From an uncultured Granulosicoccaceae bacterium (GTDB taxonomy: Bacteria; Pseudomonadota; Gammaproteobacteria; Granulosicoccales; Granulosicoccaceae), in the NCBI GenBank assembly GCA_937931165.1, contig CALHCI010000006.1:1-48950 (forward strand): a DNA stretch of 48,950 nt. Reading direction: 5' to 3'. The notes under the pieces were generated by a model. The model did not search any database and was not told where the DNA came from. It was given only the letters and a program-made list of their open reading frames with translations. Positions within the stretch are counted from its first letter, which is position 1, and each line of letters starts with the position of its first letter. Made by a program: the position numbers and the translations under genes. Positions 36,080 to 44,244 of the stretch are shown here, in pieces.

Positions 36080-37318
36080 ATGAATCGATCAATTCTACTG
36101 AAACGCAAGTGGCTACCGATTGCGTTAGTACCAATGATGAGCGTTGCTGTCCTTTCCGGATGTAGCAGCGACAATGACAGCAGCGGCACGGATAACACCG
36201 ACAACGGCAGCGTGGTAGCCGGCGATGCAGACGGAAACGGCATTCCAGACGGTTTTGAAGTCGCTACTACTGGCGGCGAAGACATCAACCCGACGGATAG
36301 CATTGACGACAGATTCGCACCGACCAGTGCAGACACTGACACTAATAACAACGGCATTGATGACTCATTTGAACCGTCACTGTCTGGCGGTGAAGATGCG
36401 GACGACGATGGTATCGACGATGCTGCGCTGGCTGCATTAACCGGTACAGATGGCACCGACGGTACCGATGGCACTGACGGTACAGATGGCACTGACGGTA
36501 CGGATGGCACTGACGGTACAGATGGCACCGACGGTACGGATGGCACTGACGGTACGGATGGCACCGACGGTACTGACACCGGTGATGGAGTGGGAACCGG
36601 AGAACTGGCCGTTGTTGGTTTTGAGGGCGAAACAGATGCTAACCAGATCGGCGACGTTACACTGAGCTGGGACGGCAGCAACTTCAGCGGCAATGTCACC
36701 ACTGAAGCCGGCGTGGGCGCTACTTCCGCGGCACTGTACAGAGGCATTGCAGCATCTGCAGATGCTGGGACCAAGCTTATTGATCTGAGCGGCAGTGGTC
36801 CGAATTTTGACTATCCAATCGGTCTGTCTGCAGATCAGTCTTCACCCATTGCCGATGCCTTTGCTTCCGGCAACCTGTTTGTAAGAATAGAAACAGGGTC
36901 AGGTCCAATTGATTCATTCCAGTTGCTTCCACCGAGTAATGCTGTGGTTGCTACCTACACGGCGTTGGGATCTTCCGACACCACCGTTATTTCACGTGGT
37001 GATGCATTTATGAATCTTAATACCACTACCGGTGACTACGCGGTCTATCTCAATGTGGGTATCAGTGACCAGGACGTTGATGCTGAAGGCAACACCGTCA
37101 CTTTATCTGGCGCACACATTCACTCCACGTCAGCAGCAGGTCCGGTACTTGTACCACTGAGCGACATCGGAACAGGCAATGAATTCCGCGCCACCGGAAC
37201 GCTGGATGCCACTCAGCTACAAGTGATTACTTCTAACAATGGCTGGTATAACGTTCATCTGAATGACGGCACTACTCCGGGAGCTAGCTTCCTGACAGGT
37301 CAAATCCAGACACCGTAA
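36080..37318 (+). CDS. CHRD-domain lipoprotein with Gly-Thr-Asp repeat
   Basis: This 412-residue protein begins with a lipoprotein signal (lipobox VLSGC). Asp/Asn-rich calcium-like loops (DADGNGIPDGFE, DTNNNGIDDSFE, DADDDGIDD) follow, then 15 tandem Gly-Thr-Asp triplets at residues 122-166. The C-terminal part is a CHRD domain (GDAFMNLNTTTGDYAVYLN, LSGAHIHSTSAAGPVLVPL, GWYNVHLNDGTTPGASFLTG). The Asp-rich repeat resembles a flexible, acidic or collagen-like stalk. It is probably an exposed or periplasmic lipoprotein. A strong terminator follows. Confidence 0.85.
   Translation: MNRSILLKRKWLPIALVPMMSVAVLSGCSSDNDSSGTDNTDNGSVVAGDADGNGIPDGFEVATTGGEDINPTDSIDDRFAPTSADTDTNNNGIDDSFEPSLSGGEDADDDGIDDAALAALTGTDGTDGTDGTDGTDGTDGTDGTDGTDGTDGTDGTDGTDGTDGTDTGDGVGTGELAVVGFEGETDANQIGDVTLSWDGSNFSGNVTTEAGVGATSAALYRGIAASADAGTKLIDLSGSGPNFDYPIGLSADQSSPIADAFASGNLFVRIETGSGPIDSFQLLPPSNAVVATYTALGSSDTTVISRGDAFMNLNTTTGDYAVYLNVGISDQDVDAEGNTVTLSGAHIHSTSAAGPVLVPLSDIGTGNEFRATGTLDATQLQVITSNNGWYNVHLNDGTTPGASFLTGQIQTP
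36443..36577 (+). repeat. Coding tandem repeat, 15 Gly-Thr-Asp units
   Basis: Fifteen 9-bp units alternate between GGTAC(A/C/G/T)GA(T/C) and GGCAC(C/T)GAC, so the true unit is 18 bp (Gly-Thr-Asp twice). Copies differ only at third positions, which suggests recent expansion or homogenisation and possible length variation. Confidence 0.95.
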
Positions 37319-37340
37319 CCAAACAGAAGTACGGTAATAA

Positions 37341-37368
37341 AAAAGGCGCTAATCAGCGCCTTTTTTTT
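37341..37368. terminator. Bidirectional rho-independent terminator
   Basis: AAAAGGCGCT and AGCGCCTTTT pair around AATC, with T-runs on both strands. It ends the CHRD gene on the plus strand and can also end the minus-strand dehydrogenase transcript. Confidence 0.93.
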
Positions 37369-37416
37369 GGTTTACGTTTTCACGTAAAGTCAGTTAACCG
37401 CACGGGCGAATATTCG

Positions 37417-38724
37417 CTACACTAAAAATTCTCTGCACATTTCAGTGCGTAGTTCCAACGCGCGTGAAGCCGGTAGTGCAGACACATCATTCTGCGTCAC
37501 GACCTGGCCGCGTTTTACCGGTTTTTCAATTTTGCAAGAATGGGCCAACCCGATTGGCAATGCATTGAGTCTGATACTGGTTGCAGCAGGCAATAACTTG
37601 CCCCAAACAGTGTAACCTCCCTCACCATCAAGGTATTCGCCAGGCACTAAATCTCGTTTTGCTATGCAAACTACATCACCTCTGAATGCCTCACTACACC
37701 CGGTAGCCTCACCACGCAGCGCAGCACTCAGTACGGACACTGAAAGTTCAAGTCCAATGAGATGAAAAGGCTTGTACTGTGCAGCATAACGACCGCTGCT
37801 GTCTGTCTGTAAACCATACTGCTGAAAACAGGCGGCTGCGTACTCAGTGGGCGCTTCAAGTACTACATAAACACCCCAGCGCAAATCACGATCAATAGGT
37901 TGTCCGTTGCGTTTGATACTTGAAACCACTTCTACCGAACCCGCCTCAGCCAGCACACCACCGGCACTCTCCGGACACAGCACACCCGCCAGATCATCGA
38001 CATCACAAGGCGGGAACAACAATCCGTCCTGAGGGACATTAAGATCACAGGCATTGGCAATTGCGGCCATTTCAATTGCCGACTTGGTACCGTCGAGAAA
38101 CGAGTTAAACATCTGCGGGTTCATTCCCGCATCTTTTGCCTGCGCCTGTGACAAGCCGTAGTGCGACCAGACATCATCCGGGGTTACCTCGTGGTATTCG
38201 GGCAGATACTTGGTGCCTTTACCTGCGGCCGTCACGGTAAATCCGCACGCCCGACCCCAGTCCACCATTTCGGCAACAAGCGCCGGTTGATCACCATAAG
38301 CCATGGAATACACAACACCTGCAGAGGCTGCCCTTGCAGCAAGTGCGGGGCCTGCAAGCACATCGGCTTCCACATTAACCATGACTACGTGTTTGCCGTT
38401 GTCAAACGCGCATAACGCGTGTTCTACCCCTGCGGCAGGGTCGCCGGTGGCATCTATGACTACGTCTACCGCGTCGAGTTTACAAGCTGTATCAAACTCG
38501 CTGCCGTAATGGCAGGCGTCTATTAGTGCCTGCGACCAGCCAACATTTTTACAGGCAGCAATGGCAGATGCCGGTGACAGATCGACAATTGCCACCACAT
38601 TAAGTCCGTCAATTAACGCTGCCTGCGCGAGAAACATAGAACCGAACTTGCCGGCCCCGATCAGTGCCACGCCCACCGAATTGCCTTCGGTTACCTGTTT
38701 CTCCAACAACCGTTTGAGATTCAA
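37417..38724 (-). CDS. SAF-domain NAD(P)-dependent dehydrogenase
   Basis: This 435-residue protein combines an N-terminal Rossmann domain of the homoserine-dehydrogenase/Gfo type (VALIGAGKFGSMFLAQA, DVVIDATGDP, KHVVMVNVEADVLAGPALA) with a C-terminal SAF domain (KRDLVPGEYLDGEGGYTVWGKL...GRVVTQNDVSA-like end). It is cytosolic. The family is common in marine bacteria, but the substrate is unknown; homoserine dehydrogenase activity is not assured. The start is TTG at 38724 with AAGG about 9 bases upstream. The coiled-coil gene ends 45 bases upstream on the same strand, so co-transcription is possible. Confidence 0.85.
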   Translation of the reverse strand: MNLKRLLEKQVTEGNSVGVALIGAGKFGSMFLAQAALIDGLNVVAIVDLSPASAIAACKNVGWSQALIDACHYGSEFDTACKLDAVDVVIDATGDPAAGVEHALCAFDNGKHVVMVNVEADVLAGPALAARAASAGVVYSMAYGDQPALVAEMVDWGRACGFTVTAAGKGTKYLPEYHEVTPDDVWSHYGLSQAQAKDAGMNPQMFNSFLDGTKSAIEMAAIANACDLNVPQDGLLFPPCDVDDLAGVLCPESAGGVLAEAGSVEVVSSIKRNGQPIDRDLRWGVYVVLEAPTEYAAACFQQYGLQTDSSGRYAAQYKPFHLIGLELSVSVLSAALRGEATGCSEAFRGDVVCIAKRDLVPGEYLDGEGGYTVWGKLLPAATSIRLNALPIGLAHSCKIEKPVKRGQVVTQNDVSALPASRALELRTEMCREFLV

Positions 38725-38769
38725 TCCTGCAATCCTTTGTCAGCGGCATTTATCTTGTCTGGTGACAGA

Positions 38770-39405
38770 CTACAGACGATTGTTGGATTGATCGAGTAGT
38801 TTTTCCAGTGCATCGATTTTTCGATCACGCAACGCGACGCAGGCTTCAAGCGATGTGTTGTCCTTTGACGATCCAAACTGATCGAGAGAAGTCTTTAGCG
38901 TTGCGATCATGGCATCACGTGCTTTGATTGCTTCTTTTAATTCTGCATCGCTGTTAGCGACTGACACCGTGTTTTTATCGGCAGACTCAAGGTCTGCAAT
39001 ACGCCTTTGCGCACCGTGCAGTTTCGCTTCAAGTTCACGCACCCGATTGACACTGTCAGCCGGCGCACCGGCCTTGCGCAACTGATCAATCTGTTGTCGT
39101 GACGTTTTGAGCTCGGCAGACAGTACGTCAATACGTTTACGCGCACGTGTAAGCTCAGACTGGTCTTCACGGTTGTTTGCCTGCCGTGAACCGCTGGCCA
39201 CCTGCAAACGATCGGACAGCTCGGCGTTTCGAATTCGCAGGTTGTCTGCATCGGTTTTAAATCTTGAAGCGCTGCGTCGAAGGCTGAGCAGGGAATCGCT
39301 GTCGACTCTGCTGCGACGCCAGCGCCACAACATCCAGCCTACAAGAAGACCAACCAGAAACGCCGCAATAATCGGCAAAAAGATATCCCACAGTACCCAA
39401 AGCAT
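38770..39405 (-). CDS. Short membrane-anchored coiled-coil protein (copy 2)
   Basis: This 211-residue paralog of the protein at 20234-21673 starts MLWVLWDIFLPIIAAFLVG with a membrane helix and the same WRWRR boundary. A coiled coil of Arg/Leu/Glu heptads (about 40-205) follows. It lacks the low-complexity linker and the helix-hairpin-helix-like C-terminal domain of copy 1. It is the second gene of a pair with the OmpA/BON protein (47-base gap), as in copy 1. A role as envelope partner of the OmpA protein is inferred. Confidence 0.82.
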   Translation of the reverse strand: MLWVLWDIFLPIIAAFLVGLLVGWMLWRWRRSRVDSDSLLSLRRSASRFKTDADNLRIRNAELSDRLQVASGSRQANNREDQSELTRARKRIDVLSAELKTSRQQIDQLRKAGAPADSVNRVRELEAKLHGAQRRIADLESADKNTVSVANSDAELKEAIKARDAMIATLKTSLDQFGSSKDNTSLEACVALRDRKIDALEKLLDQSNNRL

Positions 39406-39452
39406 ATGCTTCCCCGGTGTTGTTTTCTGCTACTACTAACTATTTAACGCCA

Positions 39453-41018
39453 CTAATTATCGAAACTGCCGCGGGATGAAAATTCCACGCGACGATTTTG
39501 TTTTCTACCCACTTCCGTATCATTGCTGGCCAGTGGCGAACTCTCTCCAAAACCTACTGCACGCAGCCGTAACTGATCAATACCGCTGTCTTCGAGGTAC
39601 TGCCCAACGGATGCAGCACGTTCAAGGCTGAGGAGTTCGTTATCAATACTGGATCCATTACTGTCTGTATGACCGGCGATGATGACGACAGGTCGTTGAT
39701 ACTGATTCATTGCATCCACAACTTTGTCGAGTGTCTGTTTAGCGCTGAAATTGAGGCCGGTTTGTGATGTGTCGAAAACCACATTCTCTCGAATTTCATC
39801 TGCCAGTAAGTCTATTTCCTGTTGCAGCAGCGCTACCTCCCTGGCCAGTGAGATTCTGCGCGATTCTATGACTCCCGATACATCCAGTCCGTTGTCAGCA
39901 GCACGCTGCCGCACCGCAAACATCGGTGCCGTATCTTCTTCATATTCCACAAACGCATCGAATTCAAATACATTGCCGGTAATGTGTGCTTTGGCTTCTT
40001 CGGCGCCGGAAAAGGTGTCGAGTGCCGCCAGTACCAGTTGCATACGATCAGCGGCGTTGTCGTAATCATCGTTGGGCGCGACGGTAAGCTCATCGATTAC
40101 TGCACCGTCTCCAGCAGCCACGCTTGCCGCGTTGAGCAGTTGTTGTCTTTGTTGTTCACTGATCACCACACCTGACACAGTGATACGATCATCTGCCTTG
40201 GCCGCACGCACATCGAACACCGCACCGGGAACGCTTTTCTTGGCAACAATGTCACCGCTGATCACAAGCCCTACATCCCCTGCACTGCCACGACGCTGCA
40301 ACAGATCGACGACCTGATTCTCATCGGATACGGTGGCATTAAAGCGAAAGTCTGTGGCAGACAATGCCGCATCGGCATCGGTGGCCTGATCAAGTCCGGC
40401 AATAGAATTGGCAAAACTGTCGATACGCTTATCTGCGCCGGGTATCTCTTCCTGCAGGCCTGATACTTTTATTTCACGGACAACGTTTTCGGCACCGAGT
40501 GTTCCGGCTGCCGCCTCATAGACACGGGTACGTTGTGCGTCGGTGAGTACCGTACCGCGCAATACCATCTTGCCATCGGTCAGGGTGGCGACCAGATCTA
40601 CGGTGCCTTTGCGTTGCTCTGATTCAACGACTTTCTCTGCAGCGGTTAGTTGTAAGTCGATATCGCGAATGCCACCGCCATCGGTAGTTCTTAACACATT
40701 GACCAGTTGTTGCTCGGAAACTCCGGCGGGCAATTCACCGCTGAGCTTAAGGTTTCGATAGTCCCAGTCAAACTCAAGTTGATCGAGATTAACACCGGCA
40801 CTGGCAAGGTCAGCGCGTGTGCTTTTATCGAGCCTGGACTCAAAGTGTTTGACTCCCCAGACAGTAGTAAGAGCAGCTACAGCAGCCAGCATTAACAGCC
40901 CGAAAAATCCGGTAGTGCTTTTTTTCCACGGCCACTGCTTGCCACGACCCGGTGGTACAAACGCAGCCCACCCGGAATTTTCTGCATGGTCGTTTACTTC
41001 ATGGTGTTCGGAGGGCAT
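39453..41018 (-). CDS. Inner-membrane OmpA-family protein with BON-like repeats (copy 2)
   Basis: This 521-residue paralog of the protein at 21691-23358 has the same order: cytosolic N-terminus with a GW motif, membrane helix (about 36-55, ending WGVKHFESRL), BON-like units (GELPAGVSEQQL, MVLRGTVLTDAQRTRVYEAA, ITVSGVVISEQQRQQLLNAA) and a C-terminal OmpA domain (VVFDTSQTGLNFSAKQTL, VIIAGHTDSNGSSIDNELLS, GRKQNRRVEFSS). The shared N-terminal region through ...GELPxGV is clearly homologous between copies, while the middle is diverged. It should tether inner membrane to peptidoglycan. ATG at 41018. Confidence 0.88.
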   Translation of the reverse strand: MPSEHHEVNDHAENSGWAAFVPPGRGKQWPWKKSTTGFFGLLMLAAVAALTTVWGVKHFESRLDKSTRADLASAGVNLDQLEFDWDYRNLKLSGELPAGVSEQQLVNVLRTTDGGGIRDIDLQLTAAEKVVESEQRKGTVDLVATLTDGKMVLRGTVLTDAQRTRVYEAAAGTLGAENVVREIKVSGLQEEIPGADKRIDSFANSIAGLDQATDADAALSATDFRFNATVSDENQVVDLLQRRGSAGDVGLVISGDIVAKKSVPGAVFDVRAAKADDRITVSGVVISEQQRQQLLNAASVAAGDGAVIDELTVAPNDDYDNAADRMQLVLAALDTFSGAEEAKAHITGNVFEFDAFVEYEEDTAPMFAVRQRAADNGLDVSGVIESRRISLAREVALLQQEIDLLADEIRENVVFDTSQTGLNFSAKQTLDKVVDAMNQYQRPVVIIAGHTDSNGSSIDNELLSLERAASVGQYLEDSGIDQLRLRAVGFGESSPLASNDTEVGRKQNRRVEFSSRGSFDN

Positions 41019-41399
41019 TCGTTACTCCGCAGCGAATGACGATCAGTTTGCGTTGGCTTACTGATCAATGAGGTTGTTTGTTCTGTGTTAAATCATCGAC
41101 GGTATAACAATACCCGGGACAACCCGGTATTCCGACAGTGATGGCGAAAATCCGGAGTTGCCGAAAACACCAACGGACCATTAGTAAATAGCACTTGTGC
41201 CCCGCAGGTAAATCCCACACCTCATAAATCTCCACAAGTTTACATCTTAGTTCAAAATAATCATACAAACTGCGTATAGAGTGCATACGACAATTATTTG
41301 ACTGTCTGAATAATACTGTTCTAACGGTAGACCTTCAGTCAGTTAACGGACAGCTTTGTAAACTAGCGTTTCAAAGCACTGTATATGCCCCAAGTTACC

Positions 41400-41438
41400 T
41401 TGTCATGACACGATAATTGTATTATATTTGTCATGACA
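41400..41438. promoter_or_regulatory. Paired TGTCATGACA palindromes, candidate operator
   Basis: TTGTCATGACA occurs twice, at 41400-41410 and 41428-41438. Its last ten bases are a perfect palindrome, and the copies are 28 bases apart, between 2 and 3 helical turns. The A/T-rich spacer contains a TATTATAT stretch that could be a -10 element. This is the layout of a dimeric repressor or activator site controlling a downstream transcript. The regulator is unknown. Confidence 0.6.
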
Positions 41439-41468
41439 TAACTAAAAACAAATGTTGGAGATTCCCCT

Positions 41469-41555
41469 ATGTACGCATGTTTAATAATCGCCTTTACCTT
41501 TTATGTGCTTCGATCACCTGCACATGATAACAACCTGCAAACCCACGCTGACTAA
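41469..41555 (+). CDS. Possible 28-residue membrane microprotein
   Basis: An ATG preceded by TTGGAGA about 8 bases upstream opens a 28-codon frame starting MYACLIIAFTFYVLRSPA and ending in TAA at 41555. The first half could span a membrane. It lies 31 bases downstream of the paired palindromes and 133 bases before the next gene. It may be a small protein or leader peptide. There is no homology evidence. Confidence 0.35.
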   Translation: MYACLIIAFTFYVLRSPAHDNNLQTHAD

Positions 41556-41677
41556 TCCGGTCTAAACTCTTACAGCCTGAACACGCGGTCACTGTCCGGC
41601 AGACAATATCCTTATCCTCAGTTACTATCGCCTCTAGACGACAGGCTTGTCACGCAGCTGTCGTTACTACCGCAACC

Positions 41678-41688
41678 AGGAGGTGATT
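41678..41688 (+). promoter_or_regulatory. Start-deciding strong Shine-Dalgarno
   Basis: AGGAGGTGATT, complementary to nearly the full 16S 3' end, sits directly before the TTG at 41689 and selects that start over the upstream TTG at 41647. Confidence 0.85.
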
Positions 41689-42246
41689 TTGAACAACGCA
41701 ATTCTTCGCTACGCATCCGTCACATTACTCTGTTTCGCCACTTTAACCAGCACTACGGTTTCAGCACAGCTGTTCAAACAGGGACCAAGTGTCTTCAACT
41801 ACAATTTTCTCGAACTCAAATACCTGGATGCTGATGGTGCAGACGGGCTTGGGCTGGTTGGCTCTGGTGATATCAGACCCAACATTGCACTTCGCGTCGA
41901 CTATTCAGAAGTTGGCAGCGGAGGTGTTGACGCAGATGCTTTGAGACTCGGCGCTACCTACTACATTCAATCACAGACCTATCGTCAGCTTGACTGGAAT
42001 TTCGCGGGTGGACTTGACCGAATAGACGACGAAGGGGGTATTTTTCTGTCGGCTGGCGGTCGCTATGCACTCAACGATGTTATTGAGCTAAACGGCATTG
42101 CAGAACTTTCTACTGCTTTCGATACCGATTTGAGTATTCGTCTCGCAGGGTTTTATGAAATATCACCGGGATTTTCAGCGTTCCTGGAAACAGAGCTCAG
42201 CGACAATTCAGGGATTGGGCTGGGTGTGCGTTTTTACTGGCGCTAA
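41689..42246 (+). CDS. Small outer-membrane barrel protein (OprF/YfaZ-like pattern)
   Basis: The TTG at 41689 is chosen because AGGAGGTGATT precedes it at ideal spacing and the result is a good signal peptide (cleavage near TVSA). The 185-residue product has about eight predicted transmembrane beta strands: LELKYLDADGADGLG, IALRVDYSEVG, LRLGATYYI, GIFLSAGGRYAL, LSIRLAGFYEI, FSAFLETELS, GIGLGVRFYW. It ends in an aromatic-rich strand. It is probably an 8-stranded barrel of unknown role. The strong Shine-Dalgarno with a TTG start suggests tuned expression. Confidence 0.78.
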   Translation: MNNAILRYASVTLLCFATLTSTTVSAQLFKQGPSVFNYNFLELKYLDADGADGLGLVGSGDIRPNIALRVDYSEVGSGGVDADALRLGATYYIQSQTYRQLDWNFAGGLDRIDDEGGIFLSAGGRYALNDVIELNGIAELSTAFDTDLSIRLAGFYEISPGFSAFLETELSDNSGIGLGVRFYWR

Positions 42247-42274
42247 ATACCAGGCAAGTCGCATTTTTTGCAAA

Positions 42275-42300
42275 TCTCCGGCAGGGGCCTCTGCCGGGGA
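42275..42300 (+). terminator. Hairpin after the barrel gene
   Basis: TCTCCGGCAG and CTGCCGGGGA form a 10-bp stem (one G-U pair) around GGGCCT, 28 bases after the barrel gene stop. The following bases GAAAAGCTTTG give no clear U-tract, so terminator function is uncertain. Confidence 0.45.
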
Positions 42301-42504
42301 GAAAAGCTTTGATCCATCACACAGTCAATCGCCGTGGCCGGTTCTGATCCGCCTTAGCCCGCCATTGACTGCTGACACCCACACCCGAATAACCAACGAT
42401 TGCCCGGTAACTGTCGCCCGTTAACTGTCGATTGAGATTCGCACTCTGAGGATGCTGGGGTACACTAGCCAGACTGGTAACCGGCACCGATTACGGAGAT
42501 CGCC

Positions 42505-44223
42505 ATGCGCACCTATTGCCACATCAATCTTAACGATCAGTCTATCGACAAGCAGGAACTTCACGGCGAAGAGATCATTCGTGCCGGGCGCAACCTGATT
42601 GCCAAAACCCTGCTTGAGCAGGGTGTGGCCGATGTTGATCCGTTGTCGCCGGAAAATCCGCTGATATTTTCAGCAGGCCCTTTTGCAGGGAGTAATTTCT
42701 CCAATGCCAATCGCACCAGTGTCGGCTGTAAAAGCCCGCTGACCGGCGGCATTAAAGAGGCCAATTCCGGCGGCACGTTCGGATTTGCACTCGGGCAGCT
42801 GGAACTCGCCGGGTTTACGCTGTACAACGCTGCAAAAGAATGGACTGTCATCCACTTTAAAAAAGGCGGCGAGATTGAGTTTGCATCCGCTGCTCCCTAT
42901 ATGGGCATGGGTAACTTTGAAACCGCCGCAAAACTGCACGAAGTCTATGGCAACAAATGCAGCATCGGACTGTGCGGACCGGTTGGCGAGTACGAAGGTC
43001 TGCTGGCTGGTATCTCTTTCAGCGATATTGATCTGCGACCATCACGACTAAGTGCACGGGGTGGAGTCGGCGCAGTGATGGGCAACAAAAAAGTTAAAGC
43101 GATTGTTGTCGATCTGCACAAGATGCCAAGCTTCCACGAACGTAAAAAATTCATGGGCGCGGTACGCGAGTACAACAAGATGCTCAAAGCAGAACCCGCA
43201 ATCGATAACTTTGCAAAAACCGGCACCGCCATGATGTCTGATGTCATCAACCAGCTTGGTGGTATACCGGTCAGAAACTTCACTGACGGCAGGGCCGCAG
43301 AACCCGGTGGCGACACGTTCAAACTCAGTGGTGATTATCTGCGTGAACAAAACATAGAGCGCGGTGGTGAAACCACACATGCCTGTATGCCGGGTTGCCT
43401 GATTCAGTGCAGCAATGTGTATGCAGACGCCGATGGCAACGAGGTGGTCTCACCCATCGAATACGAAACAATTGGTCTGGTCGGCACCAACTGTGGTCTG
43501 ACTGACCCGGACGATCTGGCCAGAATTAACTGGCATGCCAATGACCTCGGTGTCGACACCATTGAACTCGGCGGTACGCTCGGCATGTTAATGGACGCTG
43601 GCCAAGCGGAATTTGGTGACGCCGATTTTATGGAACAGATGTGTGATGAAATGCGCCAGGGAACAGAGCGCGGAAAAATAATTGCTCAGGGCGCCGCGCG
43701 TGCCGGTGAACACTATGGGATTGAACGTGTTCCGGTGATTAAAAAACAAACCATCAGTGCCTACGACCCGAGAGTGATTGAAGTCACCGGCATCACCATG
43801 ATGATGACTGCTCAGGGCGCGGATCACACCGCCGGTAACCTGCCAACCTACGAATGCGAAGGTAAAGATGTACAGGAGCTGGTGCATGCCAGTCTGGAAG
43901 CACAGGTGCTTACCGCAGCAGCCGACTCGCTGGGTCTGTGTATCTTTGGCCGCTCTGTTACTAACGAACAGATCGACTTTATGGTGAATGCGCTGAACGA
44001 TGCACATGGCACCGAACTTGACCCGGGGTTTTATAAAGCCATCGGTACCGAAGCACTAAAACTCGAAAATGAATTTAACAAGCTTGCAGGTTTCAGCACA
44101 GAGGATGATGATCTGCCGGACTTTTTCTATTCTGAAGCATTGAACCCGACCGGCAAGCTCGCCAGATTTCACGGCAGTGAAGTAAAACCATCAGCCGATC
44201 AGTGGTGGCAGCAACAGAGTTAG
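42505..44223 (+). CDS. Tungsten-type aldehyde ferredoxin oxidoreductase
   Basis: This 572-residue enzyme belongs to the AOR family, which oxidises aldehydes to acids with a tungsten (or molybdenum) bis-pyranopterin and a [4Fe-4S] cluster. Cluster cysteines are C294, C298 and C302 in CMPGCLIQC, and C479 in SLGLCIFG. The spacing is C-x3-C-x3-C, unlike the C-x2-C-x3-C I know from Pyrococcus AOR. The N-terminal domain has IFSAGPFAG, SVGCKSPLTGGIKEANSGG and a KAIVVDL strand. It is cytosolic. No second subunit, ferredoxin, MoaD-like or tungstate transport gene is adjacent, so it is an orphan copy. GGAG precedes the ATG. Confidence 0.92.
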   Translation: MRTYCHINLNDQSIDKQELHGEEIIRAGRNLIAKTLLEQGVADVDPLSPENPLIFSAGPFAGSNFSNANRTSVGCKSPLTGGIKEANSGGTFGFALGQLELAGFTLYNAAKEWTVIHFKKGGEIEFASAAPYMGMGNFETAAKLHEVYGNKCSIGLCGPVGEYEGLLAGISFSDIDLRPSRLSARGGVGAVMGNKKVKAIVVDLHKMPSFHERKKFMGAVREYNKMLKAEPAIDNFAKTGTAMMSDVINQLGGIPVRNFTDGRAAEPGGDTFKLSGDYLREQNIERGGETTHACMPGCLIQCSNVYADADGNEVVSPIEYETIGLVGTNCGLTDPDDLARINWHANDLGVDTIELGGTLGMLMDAGQAEFGDADFMEQMCDEMRQGTERGKIIAQGAARAGEHYGIERVPVIKKQTISAYDPRVIEVTGITMMMTAQGADHTAGNLPTYECEGKDVQELVHASLEAQVLTAAADSLGLCIFGRSVTNEQIDFMVNALNDAHGTELDPGFYKAIGTEALKLENEFNKLAGFSTEDDDLPDFFYSEALNPTGKLARFHGSEVKPSADQWWQQQS

Positions 44224-44244
44224 TGTTAGCTGTTCCTGGTGCAC

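Larger units (their letters stand above)
41019..41688. other. 670-base A/T-rich regulatory region
   Basis: The region lies between the copy 2 OmpA gene (minus) and a barrel gene (plus). It holds two palindromes (41400-41438), a possible 28-residue ORF at 41469-41555, and otherwise no gene I would support. Its length and low G+C set it apart from other gaps here, most of which are under 350 bases. Confidence 0.5.

Noticed and set aside
36443-36577. CRISPR-like regular repeat
   Set aside because: The units are contiguous 9/18-bp coding repeats without spacers and are in frame in a lipoprotein gene.
36067-36774. Long minus-strand frame rich in Val-Pro-Ser
   Set aside because: It is the antisense shadow of the Gly-Thr-Asp repeat in the CHRD lipoprotein gene, with no ribosome binding site and no domain.
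41065-41286. Minus-strand frame of 73 codons
   Set aside because: It has no ribosome binding site, no recognisable fold and lies in an A/T-rich regulatory region.
41647-41688. Upstream TTG start for the barrel protein
   Set aside because: The strong Shine-Dalgarno at 41678-41688 fits only the TTG at 41689, which also gives a proper signal peptide.
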